Counted from the stretch's first letter, positions 15,614-25,309 are shown. The stretch: DNA of 58,854 nucleotides from Prosthecobacter sp. (GCF_029946185.1 NZ_JAQSEA010000080.1:1-58854); one strand, 5' to 3'. The notes: a model not told the origin generated them from the sequence alone. A program made the numbers and translations.

Positions 15614-17145
15614 GGCTGGCGGTGTTTCTGGTAGTAGGCGACGATGCCTTTGACGACTCCCTGCACGTAGTCCTCGATGGCGCTGGCTTGCAGGCGACCT
15701 GCGATGAGCGTGCGGCCGTGGAAATGACCGCGCAGCAGGCGGTGGTAGGTTTCCTCATTGTTCATGACGTAGGGTTCGAGGTAAACGACGGGGCAGTCAT
15801 AGATGCGGTTGGCCAGCAGATTCCGTGCGTAAACATAAGAGTTCGTGCCGAGGCGGCGGGCATTGGAAGTGGTGTAAACGTAAGCTGGCAGGCCAGTGGT
15901 CAGACGCATGCCATTGGCGACGGCTTCGGCAAGCGGCAGCTCTTCCTGGTGGATGCGTGAGAAGAGACGGTGGAACATTTCGAAGCGCAGGTCCTGCTGT
16001 TCGAGTTCGAGAGGTGAGTAGCAGCCGTTCACGAGCACATGCATGTGATTCATGGGCGAGAACTGCGGCGCGGCGGCGTTGCCCCAGGCTTCGGCATTGA
16101 AGTGCAGGCAGAGCACCACGTCGGGCTTGATGGTGTTGTTCACTTTCTGACCGCGCGCGTGGATTTCGCTCACGCGGTAAAACAGCTTTTCACTCTGCCA
16201 CTGAACGGTGAGGATTTTCGCATCGCCGGTGACGCCGCTGTAATTTTCCTGGGGGAGTGGAAAGCCGGCATCGACGAGGATCTGACGCGCCTGTACGACT
16301 AAATCGGCGGGGCGCTGCGGCGTTACAGGTTCGGCACTGTCGCGCACGAGAGAAACGTAGGCACCGAGGGCCTTGAGCCGTTCGGCGAGGACTTGTGCGG
16401 TGGTGAGGGTGAGATCGCCCTCCTGAATGGATTCGCCGGGGGCAAAGCTGAGCATGCGCTCCTCCATCTGGGCGAAAGCGCCGCCGATGTGACCGGGGTC
16501 GATGGCGATGTGAATGTCGCTGAGCAGGGGGCGGCCTTTGAGAGGAGGCATTTCGGCGGCAGGCCTCCAGGTACGGGTGCCGGGCAGCGGCGCTTCGGGG
16601 TGGGTGGCGAAGGCAATGCGGGCTTCTGGGTTGACGGGATCACCGGTCTTGATGACCACGCCATCGGATTCCAGTTTCCAAGGCGGCGGGAAGGGTGAGC
16701 CGTCGGAATACACATCCCGGATGGCGGCTTCGAATTCGCTGCGGGTGAGTGTTTGATGAAACGACTGCAGCCTGAGCCAGTTGGGTGGGGTGCCGAGTGC
16801 GCTGAGGCGGTCCAGACGTGCAGGAGGGGGGGGAGGCGGGGCGGGTGGTGCTGGTTCGAGCGCTGGGGAAGAGGGCGGCGCGGCTGGTGGGACCGCGGGG
16901 GCGGCTGCAGGTGTAGCCGGCATGGTGCCCGGGGCTACTGGCGTGGGGAGTAAAGGTGCCTCTGGGGTGGGTACGGGGAGAGAGGGCGGTGCAGCCGGCC
17001 CGGGGGCGGGTGTCACCTGGGCGGGGGGCAAAGGGGCCGCCGGGGAGGGTGCGGGCACAATCGTCTGCGCCATGCCCGGCGTCACCATCATGGACGCGAG
17101 CGTGACCGGCAGCAGGGAGCCGCGCAGCATTCGTTTCATCATCAT
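15610..17145 (-). CDS. N-acetylmuramoyl-L-alanine amidase (Amidase_3) with Pro-rich linker
   Basis: A 511-residue exported cell-wall hydrolase. Several Met codons compete for the start; I choose 17145 because AGGA sits eight bases upstream and a Sec signal peptide (MKRMLRGSLLPVTLASMM...GMAQ) follows. Residues about 28-115 are an Ala/Pro-rich linker. The catalytic domain begins at HIAIDPGHIGG, with the first zinc His in DPGH. Later ligands are the Glu in FAQMEERML (less typical) and the His in VVLCLHFNAEAWG, and the general base is likely in VYLEPYVMNNEE. It probably cleaves the stem peptide from MurNAc during cell separation. It is followed directly by the epimerase/shikimate kinase fusion. 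Confidence 0.75.
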   Translation of the reverse strand: MMMKRMLRGSLLPVTLASMMVTPGMAQTIVPAPSPAAPLPPAQVTPAPGPAAPPSLPVPTPEAPLLPTPVAPGTMPATPAAAPAVPPAAPPSSPALEPAPPAPPPPPPARLDRLSALGTPPNWLRLQSFHQTLTRSEFEAAIRDVYSDGSPFPPPWKLESDGVVIKTGDPVNPEARIAFATHPEAPLPGTRTWRPAAEMPPLKGRPLLSDIHIAIDPGHIGGAFAQMEERMLSFAPGESIQEGDLTLTTAQVLAERLKALGAYVSLVRDSAEPVTPQRPADLVVQARQILVDAGFPLPQENYSGVTGDAKILTVQWQSEKLFYRVSEIHARGQKVNNTIKPDVVLCLHFNAEAWGNAAAPQFSPMNHMHVLVNGCYSPLELEQQDLRFEMFHRLFSRIHQEELPLAEAVANGMRLTTGLPAYVYTTSNARRLGTNSYVYARNLLANRIYDCPVVYLEPYVMNNEETYHRLLRGHFHGRTLIAGRLQASAIEDYVQGVVKGIVAYYQKHRQP

Positions 17146-17199
17146 AAAGTACATCCTAGACTTGATCCCCGCCTTCATCATCTACTAAGTAGCACCACG

Positions 17200-18021
17200 A
17201 TGAATGACAACACGGCTGACAGCGGGGACGGACTCTTTCGCCTTCTTTTTTTGGGTGATGTGGTGGGGGAGCCGGGGCGCAAGGCGGTTGGCCTGCTGCT
17301 GCCCGTGCTCAAGGAGGAACTGAAGCTCGACTTCATCGTGGTGAATGGAGAAAATTCCGCCGGAGGGCGCGGCATCACGCCGAAGATCGCCATCAGCCTC
17401 ATGCGTGCCGGTGCGGCGGTGGTCACGAGCGGGGATCATATTTGGGATCAGCGGGAGATTGTGCCGTATCTGGCCGATGAGCCGCGCATGCTGCGGCCGA
17501 TGAACTACCCCGAGGGCACCCCTGGGAATGGCTTTGTGGTGCTGGAATCAAAGAAGTGCAAAGTGGCGGTGGTGAACCTGCAGGGGCGCACGTTCATGAA
17601 TCAGCAGCTTGAAAATCCTTTTCCGGCGATCACGGCATGTGTGGAGAAGCTGCGCGAGGAAACGCCTGTCATTTTCGTGGATTTTCACGCCGAGGCCACC
17701 AGCGAGAAAGTCGCGATGGGGTGGCATTTGGACGGCAAAGTATCTGCCGTAGTCGGGACGCACACTCATGTGCCCACGGCTGATGAGCGCGTGCTGCCGA
17801 AGGGGACGGCGTTTCAAAGCGATGCCGGCATGTGCGGCCCGATGGACAGCGTCATTGGCAGCCAGATTGAGCCGGTGCTGGAGCGATTTCACACGATGAT
17901 GCCGACAAGGTTTGGCGTGGGGAGTGGTGCGGTGCGGGTGAACGGGGCGCTGATCACGATTGATCCGGCCACGGGCAAGGCGTTGAGCATTGAGCGGATT
18001 GCACGGACGTGGCATGAGTGA
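17200..18021 (+). CDS. YmdB/TIGR00282-family metallophosphoesterase
   Basis: A 273-residue calcineurin-like phosphoesterase. Metal-binding motifs run in order: LFLGDVVGEPGR, VNGENSAGG, TSGDHIWD (where many homologs have GNH), VDFHAEATSEK and VGTHTHVPTADE, then FQSDAGMCGPMDSVIG. In Bacillus YmdB this family hydrolyses 2',3'-cyclic nucleotides and affects RNA levels and biofilm genes. It diverges from the amidase gene with a short spacer. The family assignment is firm; the physiological substrate is not. Confidence 0.85.
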   Translation: MNDNTADSGDGLFRLLFLGDVVGEPGRKAVGLLLPVLKEELKLDFIVVNGENSAGGRGITPKIAISLMRAGAAVVTSGDHIWDQREIVPYLADEPRMLRPMNYPEGTPGNGFVVLESKKCKVAVVNLQGRTFMNQQLENPFPAITACVEKLREETPVIFVDFHAEATSEKVAMGWHLDGKVSAVVGTHTHVPTADERVLPKGTAFQSDAGMCGPMDSVIGSQIEPVLERFHTMMPTRFGVGSGAVRVNGALITIDPATGKALSIERIARTWHE

Positions 18022-18136
18022 TCCGCTGTGGCGGATTTAGCGACAAGAGGGCCTAAAAGGTAAAGGTCTCGTGGTTTGACAGTTCGGGTGTGGGCAGCAC
18101 TTTTTGTAAACCCTGTAGTTAGCGCAAAAAATGTCG

Positions 18137-18171
18137 GCATCCTGATGGCAACCGCCAGGATGCTTTTGTTG
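18137..18171 (+). terminator. Hairpin plus T-rich tail just ahead of the PEP-CTERM gene
   Basis: GCATCCTG (18137-18144) and CAGGATGC (18156-18163) form a perfect 8-bp stem with an 11-base loop, followed by TTTTGTTG. It looks like an intrinsic terminator. It lies only 13 bases before the ATG at 18177, and 115 bases after the preceding stop. It may end the YmdB transcript, or act as a leader attenuator if the promoter is upstream; a TTGACA word lies at 18076-18081 without a good -10. Confidence 0.6.
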
Positions 18172-18176
18172 TCCTC

Positions 18177-21100
18177 ATGCTTTACCCACGCTTCAATGTT
18201 ACTCTGACCGTCAGCATCGCCTTGTCGGCATGGCTCGCCTTACCTCTTGCACCAGCTGCGGACATCGGCGGCACGACGATCACGAGCGACACCACGCTCG
18301 CGGACGGTGACACTTGGGACGCGGGCAATCTGGGCATCAACAATGGTGCGGTGGTCAACGTCCCGAACGGAGCCACGCTGCACTTCGTGCCGACGAACAA
18401 TCGCAATCTGACGAGCAACACGACCGGGACGTTGCAGATCGATGCCGGTGGCATTTTTTCCCACGCCACCGCCACGGGCGGCGACAATCTGGTCGTCAGT
18501 AGTGCCGTGGCGATCCTGAACAACGGGACCTATGACTTCGCCAGCGGCGGCGACCTACAGTTGCAGAACAACGGTTCCTCTTTCACCAACGCGGGGCTGA
18601 TCCTCAAATCGTCCGGTTCGTTGAGCGGCTCGAACGATCCTTCCTACCTCTTCCCAGCCAGTACCACAAGCGGCGGCACTTTTTCAAACTCTGGAAATAT
18701 CACCGTGAATGCCGGCCATCTGAATATCGCGGGCGGGAGTTCCACCGCAGGCACCTTCACCACGGCAACGGGTGGGACGCTGTCATTTTCGGGACGTTGG
18801 ACGGAACTGACGGCGGTGACTGACACCAGTGGCGGCGGGTCGATCATCATCAGCAACGAGAGTCCTGCGGGCACCACGGGGGGCGTTTTCACCGCCGCCG
18901 CAGCGACCACGATCCTCAAGGTAAGCGGCAACGGGCTGCAACTCGGTTCATCCGGCTACACGGCGGTCACGCTCGACCTGAACGGCAACACCCTGCGCAA
19001 TGACGGGCGGCTGCTGCTTGCCACCAGTACGAGCACCACCACCGTGCAGGGGACGGGCAGTTTTGAAAACGGCAGCGCGGGCACCTTTGAACTGACCGCC
19101 GGAACGCTGGCGCTGACGGGTGGCGATCTGACGAACAACGGTCTGATGGCATTTACCACCGGTACCACAACGATCAATGGCGCGGCGTCAGTCATCAACA
19201 GCGCAACGGGAACTGTCACGCTGAATTCTTCTGGAACGCTGAAAGCGGACACTGCCGTCATCAACAACGGCCAGATGACGATCTCCGGCACAGCAGCGAT
19301 CAGCGGCAGCGTGGCGGTCACCAACAGCTCCACGGGCATGCTTTCGCTGACCGGTGGCACCCTGACTCTCAGCGGCAACAACATTGTCAACAACGGCGTG
19401 GCCGAGTTCAGTCCGGTGGACGGCAATGTGACGCTCACCGGGAGCGGTCGTTTCATTAACAACAGCACCTTCAACCACACCTACGGCGGTGCGAATGACA
19501 ACTTCGTCATCACGAGCAGCGCGACGTTTGAGAACAACGGCACCTTCGACTTCCAGAACCGTGGCGACATCCAGATCACCTCAAATGGCGCGTTTGAGAA
19601 CCACGGCCTCGTGGTCAAATCCGTCGCCGGAGCTGATGCCAGCTTCATTTACCGCGATGCCACGGGTGCTAGCAGTGCATTCGTGGCGGCCGCAGGCAGC
19701 GAACTGCGCTCGAACGCTGGCGTCCTGCACGTGGCGGTCGGCGGGACCAGTGATACTGCGGCGATCTGGACGGCAGATGGCGGTCAGTTGGGCATTGCCG
19801 GCCAGTGGACCGGAACGATCGCGGGCTCGTCGGCCAACGGTGGGCAGGTGCGCGTGAGCACCAGCAGCAATGGCGGAGTGGCCAGCGATCTGCTGGTGGG
19901 TGCCGGAGGACTTGTCTTTAACATCAGCGGCGACGGCATGTTCTGGGACCAGTCGGCGATCAACACCCAGGCCCATACGCTGACCAATGAGGGGACGTTC
20001 ACGGTGAAAGGCACCGGGACCAAGACCCTGAGCGGCGGTGGTGAATTCGTGAATGCTGCGGGTGCCACATTCACCCATCTCGAAGGAACGATCACCTTTG
20101 CCGACGGCACCATGCTGCGCAATCAGGGCAGTTTTCTCATCCCCTCAGGTGCTTCGTCATCGGGCTACGCAGGCACCGGCTCGTTCATCAATGATGCGAG
20201 CGGCACCGTGTCATGGACGGGAGGCGCGATTGCCGTGGCCGCAACGGCGGAGTTTCACAACCAAGGCACGCTGGACATCTCAGGGCCGGCCACCCACACC
20301 CTCAGCGGCGATGGTGTCTTCGCCAACGATACCGGCGGCACGACGAACTGGAACGACAACTCCACCATCAGCATCGCCACGGGAGCCACCTACACCAACA
20401 ACGGCATCTTCAACGTTGAGAACGCATTCAACCGCCTGTTCACCGGCAATGGTACCTTTGTCAACAACGGCACCCTCAACCACAACGTTACCGATGACTC
20501 AGCGGACAACGTCGGATGGAGCGGTGCCGGTCAGTTCATCAACACCGGACTCTTCGCGTTGAACGACAACAGCGACTATCAGATGGAAAACGGCACGACG
20601 TTCACGAACGCCAGCACCGGCACGGTGCGTGTGAACACGACGTCGTCAGATCAGGCGCAGTTCTTCAGTTTTTCGACGGTTACCGGAGTGGGTACCTTTG
20701 ACAATCAGGGCACCGTCGAAGTGCTGGGTGGAAACTTCCGTCTGACCACCTCGCTGGCCGGCACCTTTGACGACAACGTGCTGGTGCAAAACGATAGCGC
20801 TGGCACCCTCACCGGCGGCACCTGGAAGGCGGACTCCACCACCACCGGCACCGCCTCCATCGACCTGCAGCCGTTTGGTGCCAGCTCAGGCATCTTCACC
20901 ATCGGCCAGGATGCCATCGTCGAACTCACCGGCACCAACGCCAGGCTGGTGCAGCTCTCCTCGCTCAATCAGATCGACGGCGGCTTGTATGTGAATCAAA
21001 AGACGCTCACGCCGGCTGGCTTGCTCACTGTGGGAAGCACGGGCACCCTCGGCGGCAACGGCACTGTTTCGGGCGACATTCTGGTGGACGGTGCGATCCA

Positions 21101-21596
21101 GCCCGGAGCCGCGCTTGGCAATGCCGTGGGAACCCTCAACATCAACGGCAACATCAGCTTCAACAGCAACTCGCAGATCACCCTCCAGCTCAGTGCCGCG
21201 CTGGGCGTGGAAAATTCGGTATTCGTACCCGCTCAAACGAGTGCGCTGATCGATGCACTCCCCGACCAGGATCCCACCACGCAGCATGATGCTCTTGACG
21301 TTTCAGGCGCTCTCGAGCTGACGACTTCGATGACCATTCATGTCACGGATCTCGGCGTCACCTATGTCTACGGCCAGTATTTCGATCTGATCGATTTCGA
21401 GACGCTCGGCGGCATCACCTCCCAGATCGAGGCGGATGCGATCCTCGATCTGCCGGACATCGGCAGCCTCAGCTGGGACACCTCATTGTTTGTCAGCAAA
21501 GGCATCATCTTTGTCGTTCCAGAGCCGTCCCGCGGACTGCTGCTGCTGCTCGGTGGTGCGGTGATGATTCTGCGCCGCCGCAAGCCACGAGTGTGA
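18177..21596 (+). CDS. Large secreted PEP-CTERM protein with repeated beta-strand units
   Basis: An 1139-residue surface or extracellular protein. A Sec signal peptide (residues about 1-28, ending LAPAAD) is followed by about 35 degenerate repeats of the type GTFxNNGTFxF, VINNGxM and GGTLTLSGN. They are rich in Asn, Thr, Gly and Ser with almost no Cys, as expected of a beta-helix or autotransporter-like passenger. The C-terminus has a short globular part (about 1010-1105), then the PEP-CTERM sorting signal: VPEPSRG, a hydrophobic helix, and RRRKPR. In PEP-CTERM systems exosortase and archaeosortase-type enzymes process this tail; no exosortase is in the window. Its stop is 14 bases from the convergent caspase-like gene. 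Confidence 0.85.
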   Translation: MLYPRFNVTLTVSIALSAWLALPLAPAADIGGTTITSDTTLADGDTWDAGNLGINNGAVVNVPNGATLHFVPTNNRNLTSNTTGTLQIDAGGIFSHATATGGDNLVVSSAVAILNNGTYDFASGGDLQLQNNGSSFTNAGLILKSSGSLSGSNDPSYLFPASTTSGGTFSNSGNITVNAGHLNIAGGSSTAGTFTTATGGTLSFSGRWTELTAVTDTSGGGSIIISNESPAGTTGGVFTAAAATTILKVSGNGLQLGSSGYTAVTLDLNGNTLRNDGRLLLATSTSTTTVQGTGSFENGSAGTFELTAGTLALTGGDLTNNGLMAFTTGTTTINGAASVINSATGTVTLNSSGTLKADTAVINNGQMTISGTAAISGSVAVTNSSTGMLSLTGGTLTLSGNNIVNNGVAEFSPVDGNVTLTGSGRFINNSTFNHTYGGANDNFVITSSATFENNGTFDFQNRGDIQITSNGAFENHGLVVKSVAGADASFIYRDATGASSAFVAAAGSELRSNAGVLHVAVGGTSDTAAIWTADGGQLGIAGQWTGTIAGSSANGGQVRVSTSSNGGVASDLLVGAGGLVFNISGDGMFWDQSAINTQAHTLTNEGTFTVKGTGTKTLSGGGEFVNAAGATFTHLEGTITFADGTMLRNQGSFLIPSGASSSGYAGTGSFINDASGTVSWTGGAIAVAATAEFHNQGTLDISGPATHTLSGDGVFANDTGGTTNWNDNSTISIATGATYTNNGIFNVENAFNRLFTGNGTFVNNGTLNHNVTDDSADNVGWSGAGQFINTGLFALNDNSDYQMENGTTFTNASTGTVRVNTTSSDQAQFFSFSTVTGVGTFDNQGTVEVLGGNFRLTTSLAGTFDDNVLVQNDSAGTLTGGTWKADSTTTGTASIDLQPFGASSGIFTIGQDAIVELTGTNARLVQLSSLNQIDGGLYVNQKTLTPAGLLTVGSTGTLGGNGTVSGDILVDGAIQPGAALGNAVGTLNINGNISFNSNSQITLQLSAALGVENSVFVPAQTSALIDALPDQDPTTQHDALDVSGALELTTSMTIHVTDLGVTYVYGQYFDLIDFETLGGITSQIEADAILDLPDIGSLSWDTSLFVSKGIIFVVPEPSRGLLLLLGGAVMILRRRKPRV

Positions 21597-21610
21597 CTCC
21601 GGGTAGGCGG

Positions 21611-22981
21611 CTATTTCAGCTTTGCCAGTGCCGCCGTGGCGAGTTTTTTCGCGCCGGGGTGCTTGAACTTGTCGCTCGCAGCGCTGGTGAAATCTGCGGT
21701 GGCCTCGGCCGTGCTGCCGAGGGCGAGGTGCGCGCGGCCACGGTTGTAGAGGATGTAGGAATCGTCCGGCGTGAGCGGCAACGCGGTGTTGTAGGCGTCG
21801 AGGGCTTCATCGGCGCGACCGAGCAGCAGCAAGGCATCGCCGCGACGATTCAGCGCCTTGGCGGTGAAGGTGATTTTCTGTGCATGATCGGGTGGCAGGC
21901 AGTCGCGCAGGGCGTTGAGCACGAGTTTGCAGGTGGTGGCACAAGATTCGACTATGGGCGAAGCCATGGTGGCCTCCCGAAGGTCTTCCTTCACCTGCTC
22001 CAGCAGCATTTCAATGGGTTGCGCCGCAAAATCGCCGGGGCCGTTGGCTTGCGCGACCTGTTGCAAAGCTTCGACACATTCGCTGGCCTTGCCGGCGGCG
22101 GCCAGCTTCGAGATCTCTTTTATGGTCGGCAGCGGCGGAGCCGGGGTCGTTTCGGGAACAAGTGGCGTTGCCATGGGCGGCGCTTTGGGGGCCTCACCGG
22201 CAAGGAAGATGTCGTCGCCCACGAGGCGTGAGTATTCGGCGGGAATCTGTCCGCCATTGGAGCGTTCGAGGACACCGGCGCGGGTGCGTTTGAAGACCTG
22301 CTCGACGGTCAAACCGGGGGTGCGCAGATTTTTGAGGAGTTCTTCGGTGTAGAGGCCGTTCGTGCCATCGCCATCGAGGGCGGTTTGTCCGGCATCGGTG
22401 GCAAAGGCGATGAGTGATCCGGCGGGCGGTTTCATCTCGCTCAGGCCGCCGGGGTTGGTGGCATCCCGGGTGCGGCCGGTGCGTGCGACGGCGGTGGTGC
22501 GGCAGGCATCGAGGATGAGGAGATTGCAGAGCGCGCCGGAGGATTTCATGTCTGCCACGGCCTGCTCGACATTGAAGAGCTTGGTTTCTGCCAGCAGGCG
22601 CAGGGTGACGTCATCGGCTCCCTCGGCGGTGTAGCCGGATTTGACCGGCAGCAGGTAGTTTGAGCCTGCGATGGAGATGCCGTGGCCGGCGTAGTAAAAG
22701 AGGCCGACTTCGGCATTGGTCAAGGTGGCGCGGAATTCCACCACGGCGCGCAGCAGTTGATCGCGTGTGACATCGTGTTTTTCGATCACCGCGAAGCCGA
22801 GATCGCGCAGAGTTTTGGCCACGGCTTTGGCATCATTGCCGGTGTTGCGCAGCGGGCCGACGGCGGCTTCGTACTTCGCATTGCCAATGACGAGGGCGGT
22901 GCGTGTGGTGGGTGCGGCATCCGTTCGCAAGGCGAACGCGGTCAGCAGCAGGCAGCCTGCGAGGCGGAGGCGGGAGGGCAT
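21611..22981 (-). CDS. Caspase-like (peptidase C14) protein with C-terminal TPR
   Basis: A 456-residue protein, started at MPSRLRLAGCLLL (22981) since a Sec signal peptide ending DAA follows. Residues about 25-260 are a caspase-like p20 fold (TALVIGNAKYEAAVGPLRN). The catalytic dyad is His100 in FYYAGHGI and Cys160 in LILDACR. After a Pro-rich linker (about 270-300), the C-terminal third carries TPR-type helices (NRRGDALLLLGRADEALDAY, YNRGRAHLALGSTAEA). Exported orthocaspases like this are frequent in Verrucomicrobiota and Planctomycetota; their substrates are unknown. It starts divergently from the NlpC/P60-like gene, 91 bases away. Confidence 0.85.
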   Translation of the reverse strand: MPSRLRLAGCLLLTAFALRTDAAPTTRTALVIGNAKYEAAVGPLRNTGNDAKAVAKTLRDLGFAVIEKHDVTRDQLLRAVVEFRATLTNAEVGLFYYAGHGISIAGSNYLLPVKSGYTAEGADDVTLRLLAETKLFNVEQAVADMKSSGALCNLLILDACRTTAVARTGRTRDATNPGGLSEMKPPAGSLIAFATDAGQTALDGDGTNGLYTEELLKNLRTPGLTVEQVFKRTRAGVLERSNGGQIPAEYSRLVGDDIFLAGEAPKAPPMATPLVPETTPAPPLPTIKEISKLAAAGKASECVEALQQVAQANGPGDFAAQPIEMLLEQVKEDLREATMASPIVESCATTCKLVLNALRDCLPPDHAQKITFTAKALNRRGDALLLLGRADEALDAYNTALPLTPDDSYILYNRGRAHLALGSTAEATADFTSAASDKFKHPGAKKLATAALAKLK

Positions 22982-23072
22982 GACGTGCAGTGTGCAAACG
23001 AGAGCCGAGCGGTCAACCCCATGAACAGGCGCAATTGGTTGACCCGGCACTCAGACCCCGCATCATCCGCCG

Positions 23073-23909
23073 ATGAAGTGCGCCCTCTCTGCAATCCTGC
23101 TGCTCCTGACGAGCTGTCATTCGACTTTGGAACATGCCGCAGAAGCCGTGCACCTGATTCCGGGCGATCCCTCCGCGCCTTCGCAGGTCACGCCCGACGA
23201 GTCGATGGCGATTGCCCAACGATTCGCGAATCACACCTGGCGGCCGTTTGCGCGTAATATTCTGCATGGGAAGGACAAGGCGGGCGTGCTTGTGAATACG
23301 CCGGATGTGACGCATGAACCGCAGCAGGACCGCAAGGGCTGGTGGGTGCCGGGAGAGGTGAACAGCGGCGTGCCGTACAAGTGGGGTGGTTTTGATGATG
23401 CGGCCTCGTTTGATCTCGCCATCGCGAATGGCAGCGCCGGTGGGGATGTGTCATCGCCGGAGAAACGCCGTGCCGACAACGCTGCCGTGAGCGCCGAGGC
23501 CGCAGGGGTGGATTGTTCGGGTTTTGTGTCACGCTGCTTGAAACTGCCAAGCGTGCATGACACCACGCAGCTGCCCGCCGTGTGTACCGAACTGGCCAGC
23601 GCGCAGGAACTGCAGCCTGGAGATGTGATGAACATTCCGCATCGTCACGTCATCCTCTGCGCCGGATGGTATGACCCGCAGCACACTTGGATCTACTACT
23701 ATGAAACGGGCGGTGGGCCGGACTACTGGAAGCCCGGGCTCAAGCAGGCGCCGCTGGCTGCACTGCTGGCGCTCGGCTACAAACCGCTGCGCTACAAAGG
23801 CATGGCGCGTGAGCTGGTGCCCAGCGGCAAGCAGCCCAAGGAAGTGCTGACGCGGGCGATCAAGGCGAGCGCGATTGTCGTGGCAAATCCCACCGTTGGT
23901 GAGCCGTGA
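23073..23909 (+). CDS. NlpC/P60-like putative lipoprotein hydrolase
   Basis: A 278-residue protein with a lipoprotein signal (LLLLTSC, lipid-bearing Cys15). The region from about 100 on resembles an NlpC/P60-type papain fold: catalytic Cys148 in GVDCSGFVSRC, and a candidate catalytic His in LQPGDVMNIPHRHVILC (His190 or His192), with aromatic-rich strands after it. Classic NlpC/P60 enzymes cut peptide bonds in peptidoglycan stem peptides. The N-terminal 100 residues match nothing I know. There is no operon partner: the caspase-like gene is divergent and the MFS gene follows after 66 bases. Confidence 0.65.
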   Translation: MKCALSAILLLLTSCHSTLEHAAEAVHLIPGDPSAPSQVTPDESMAIAQRFANHTWRPFARNILHGKDKAGVLVNTPDVTHEPQQDRKGWWVPGEVNSGVPYKWGGFDDAASFDLAIANGSAGGDVSSPEKRRADNAAVSAEAAGVDCSGFVSRCLKLPSVHDTTQLPAVCTELASAQELQPGDVMNIPHRHVILCAGWYDPQHTWIYYYETGGGPDYWKPGLKQAPLAALLALGYKPLRYKGMARELVPSGKQPKEVLTRAIKASAIVVANPTVGEP

Positions 23910-23975
23910 TGGAATGTTAGAGGAGTTGACGTTGAGTCAGGTCGCGTGACAGCATGCGCGTTTACCCGACCGCAC

Positions 23976-25265
23976 ATGGAATCCACCCTCCAACCCTCTC
24001 GCGCCCGTCAGGTGGTGCTGTTGTTTGCCGTTTCGCTGGCGGTGATCACCTACATCGACCGCGTGTGCATCTCGCAGGCTGCGCCGATGATGCAGGAGGA
24101 AATGGGGCTGACGAAGACGGAGATGGGGTATGCTTTTGCTGCGTTTGGCTGGGCTTATGCGTTGTTTGAAATTCCTGGTGGCTGGCTGGGGGACCGCATC
24201 GGGCCGAGGCGGGTGCTGATGCGGGTGGTTTCGATGTGGTCGATTTTTACCGTCGCCACGGGCTGGGCTTGGAATCTTGGTTCGCTGGTGGTGTCACGGT
24301 TTCTGTTTGGTGTGGGTGAGGCGGGGTGTTTTCCGAATCTGACCAAGGCGTTTACGCTGTGGTTTCCGATGTCCGAGCGGGTCAAAGCGCAGGGAATTCT
24401 GTGGCTCAGCGCGCGCTGGGGCGGGGCGTTCACGCCCTTGCTGGTCGGGTGGATGCTCGCGAGCGGCGGCGGTGGCAAGGCGGGCCTCGGGCTGCACTAC
24501 AAGTGGGTGTTTCTGATTTTCGGGTTGCTCGGGGTGGTGTGGGCGCTGTCATTCTTCCGCTGGTTCCGAGATCATCCCAAAGATCACCCTGCGGTGAATG
24601 CTGCGGAGCTGGCGCACATCGGTGAAACCGAACCGCCGGGCGACCATGCCATGCCGTGGGGGAAACTCATTGCCTCGCGCACGGTCTGGATGCTTTGGGC
24701 GCAGTACTTCTGCATGTCCTATGCGTGGTACTTTTACATCACGTGGTTTCCGACCTATCTGAAGGAGCAGTTCACTACGCTCACGGAAATGGAGCGTGCG
24801 CTGCTGGCCTGCGTGCCGTTGTTTTTCGGCGGCATTGGCTGCATCGTCGCCGGGATGTTTTCGGCACGGCTGGACCGAATGTTTGGCAGCATCGCCCGGA
24901 CGCGGCGCTGGCTGGGTGTGATCGGCCTGACGCTCGCGGGGTTGATGTTGCTTATCTCGATGCTGACGAAAGCGCCGCTGGCCTCGGTGCTGGCCATCGG
25001 CCTTGCGGCCTTGTGCAACGATCTGGCCATGCCGGGGGCCTGGGGGGCATGCATGGACGTGGGAGGGCGCCATGCCGGGGCGCTGGCGGGCAGCATGAAC
25101 ATGATGGGGAACGCCGGGGGTGCGATCGCGCCGATGGTCGTACCGATGGTGCTTGCCGCGACGAACAACAACTGGAGCGTGAACATCGCGCTGTTTGCCG
25201 TGGCCTATCTGGTGGGCGGGGTGTGCTGGTTCTTCATCGACTCCGAAGAACGGCTGCATGATTGA
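23976..25265 (+). CDS. MFS transporter, anion:cation symporter (ACS) type
   Basis: A 429-residue, 12-helix inner-membrane transporter, started at MESTLQPSRARQ (23976), the Met just before the first helix. Typical ACS features: YIDRVCISQAAPMMQEEMGLTKTEMG in and after helix 1, then GGWLGDRIGPRRVL as the loop 2-3 signature, and RFLFGVGEAGCFPN in helix 4. This subfamily brings in hexuronates, glucarate, phthalate-like or other organic anions with protons. No catabolic genes flank it, so the substrate is open. Confidence 0.85.
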   Translation: MESTLQPSRARQVVLLFAVSLAVITYIDRVCISQAAPMMQEEMGLTKTEMGYAFAAFGWAYALFEIPGGWLGDRIGPRRVLMRVVSMWSIFTVATGWAWNLGSLVVSRFLFGVGEAGCFPNLTKAFTLWFPMSERVKAQGILWLSARWGGAFTPLLVGWMLASGGGGKAGLGLHYKWVFLIFGLLGVVWALSFFRWFRDHPKDHPAVNAAELAHIGETEPPGDHAMPWGKLIASRTVWMLWAQYFCMSYAWYFYITWFPTYLKEQFTTLTEMERALLACVPLFFGGIGCIVAGMFSARLDRMFGSIARTRRWLGVIGLTLAGLMLLISMLTKAPLASVLAIGLAALCNDLAMPGAWGACMDVGGRHAGALAGSMNMMGNAGGAIAPMVVPMVLAATNNNWSVNIALFAVAYLVGGVCWFFIDSEERLHD

Positions 25266-25286
25266 GGTACTGCGGGCGAATGGCAC

Positions 25287-25309
25287 GTGTAGGACAAAAC
25301 GTCCTACAC
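25287..25309. repeat. 9-bp perfect inverted repeat (hairpin)
   Basis: GTGTAGGAC and GTCCTACAC flank a five-base loop (AAAAC). It follows the MFS stop by 21 bases and has no T-run, so it may be a REP-like element or a weak 3' hairpin rather than a standard terminator. Confidence 0.55.

Noticed and set aside
18177-21596. Repeats inside the PEP-CTERM gene as a CRISPR or tandem-repeat array
   Set aside because: The units are degenerate, in frame and vary in length. They encode protein repeats, with no constant repeat and unique spacers.
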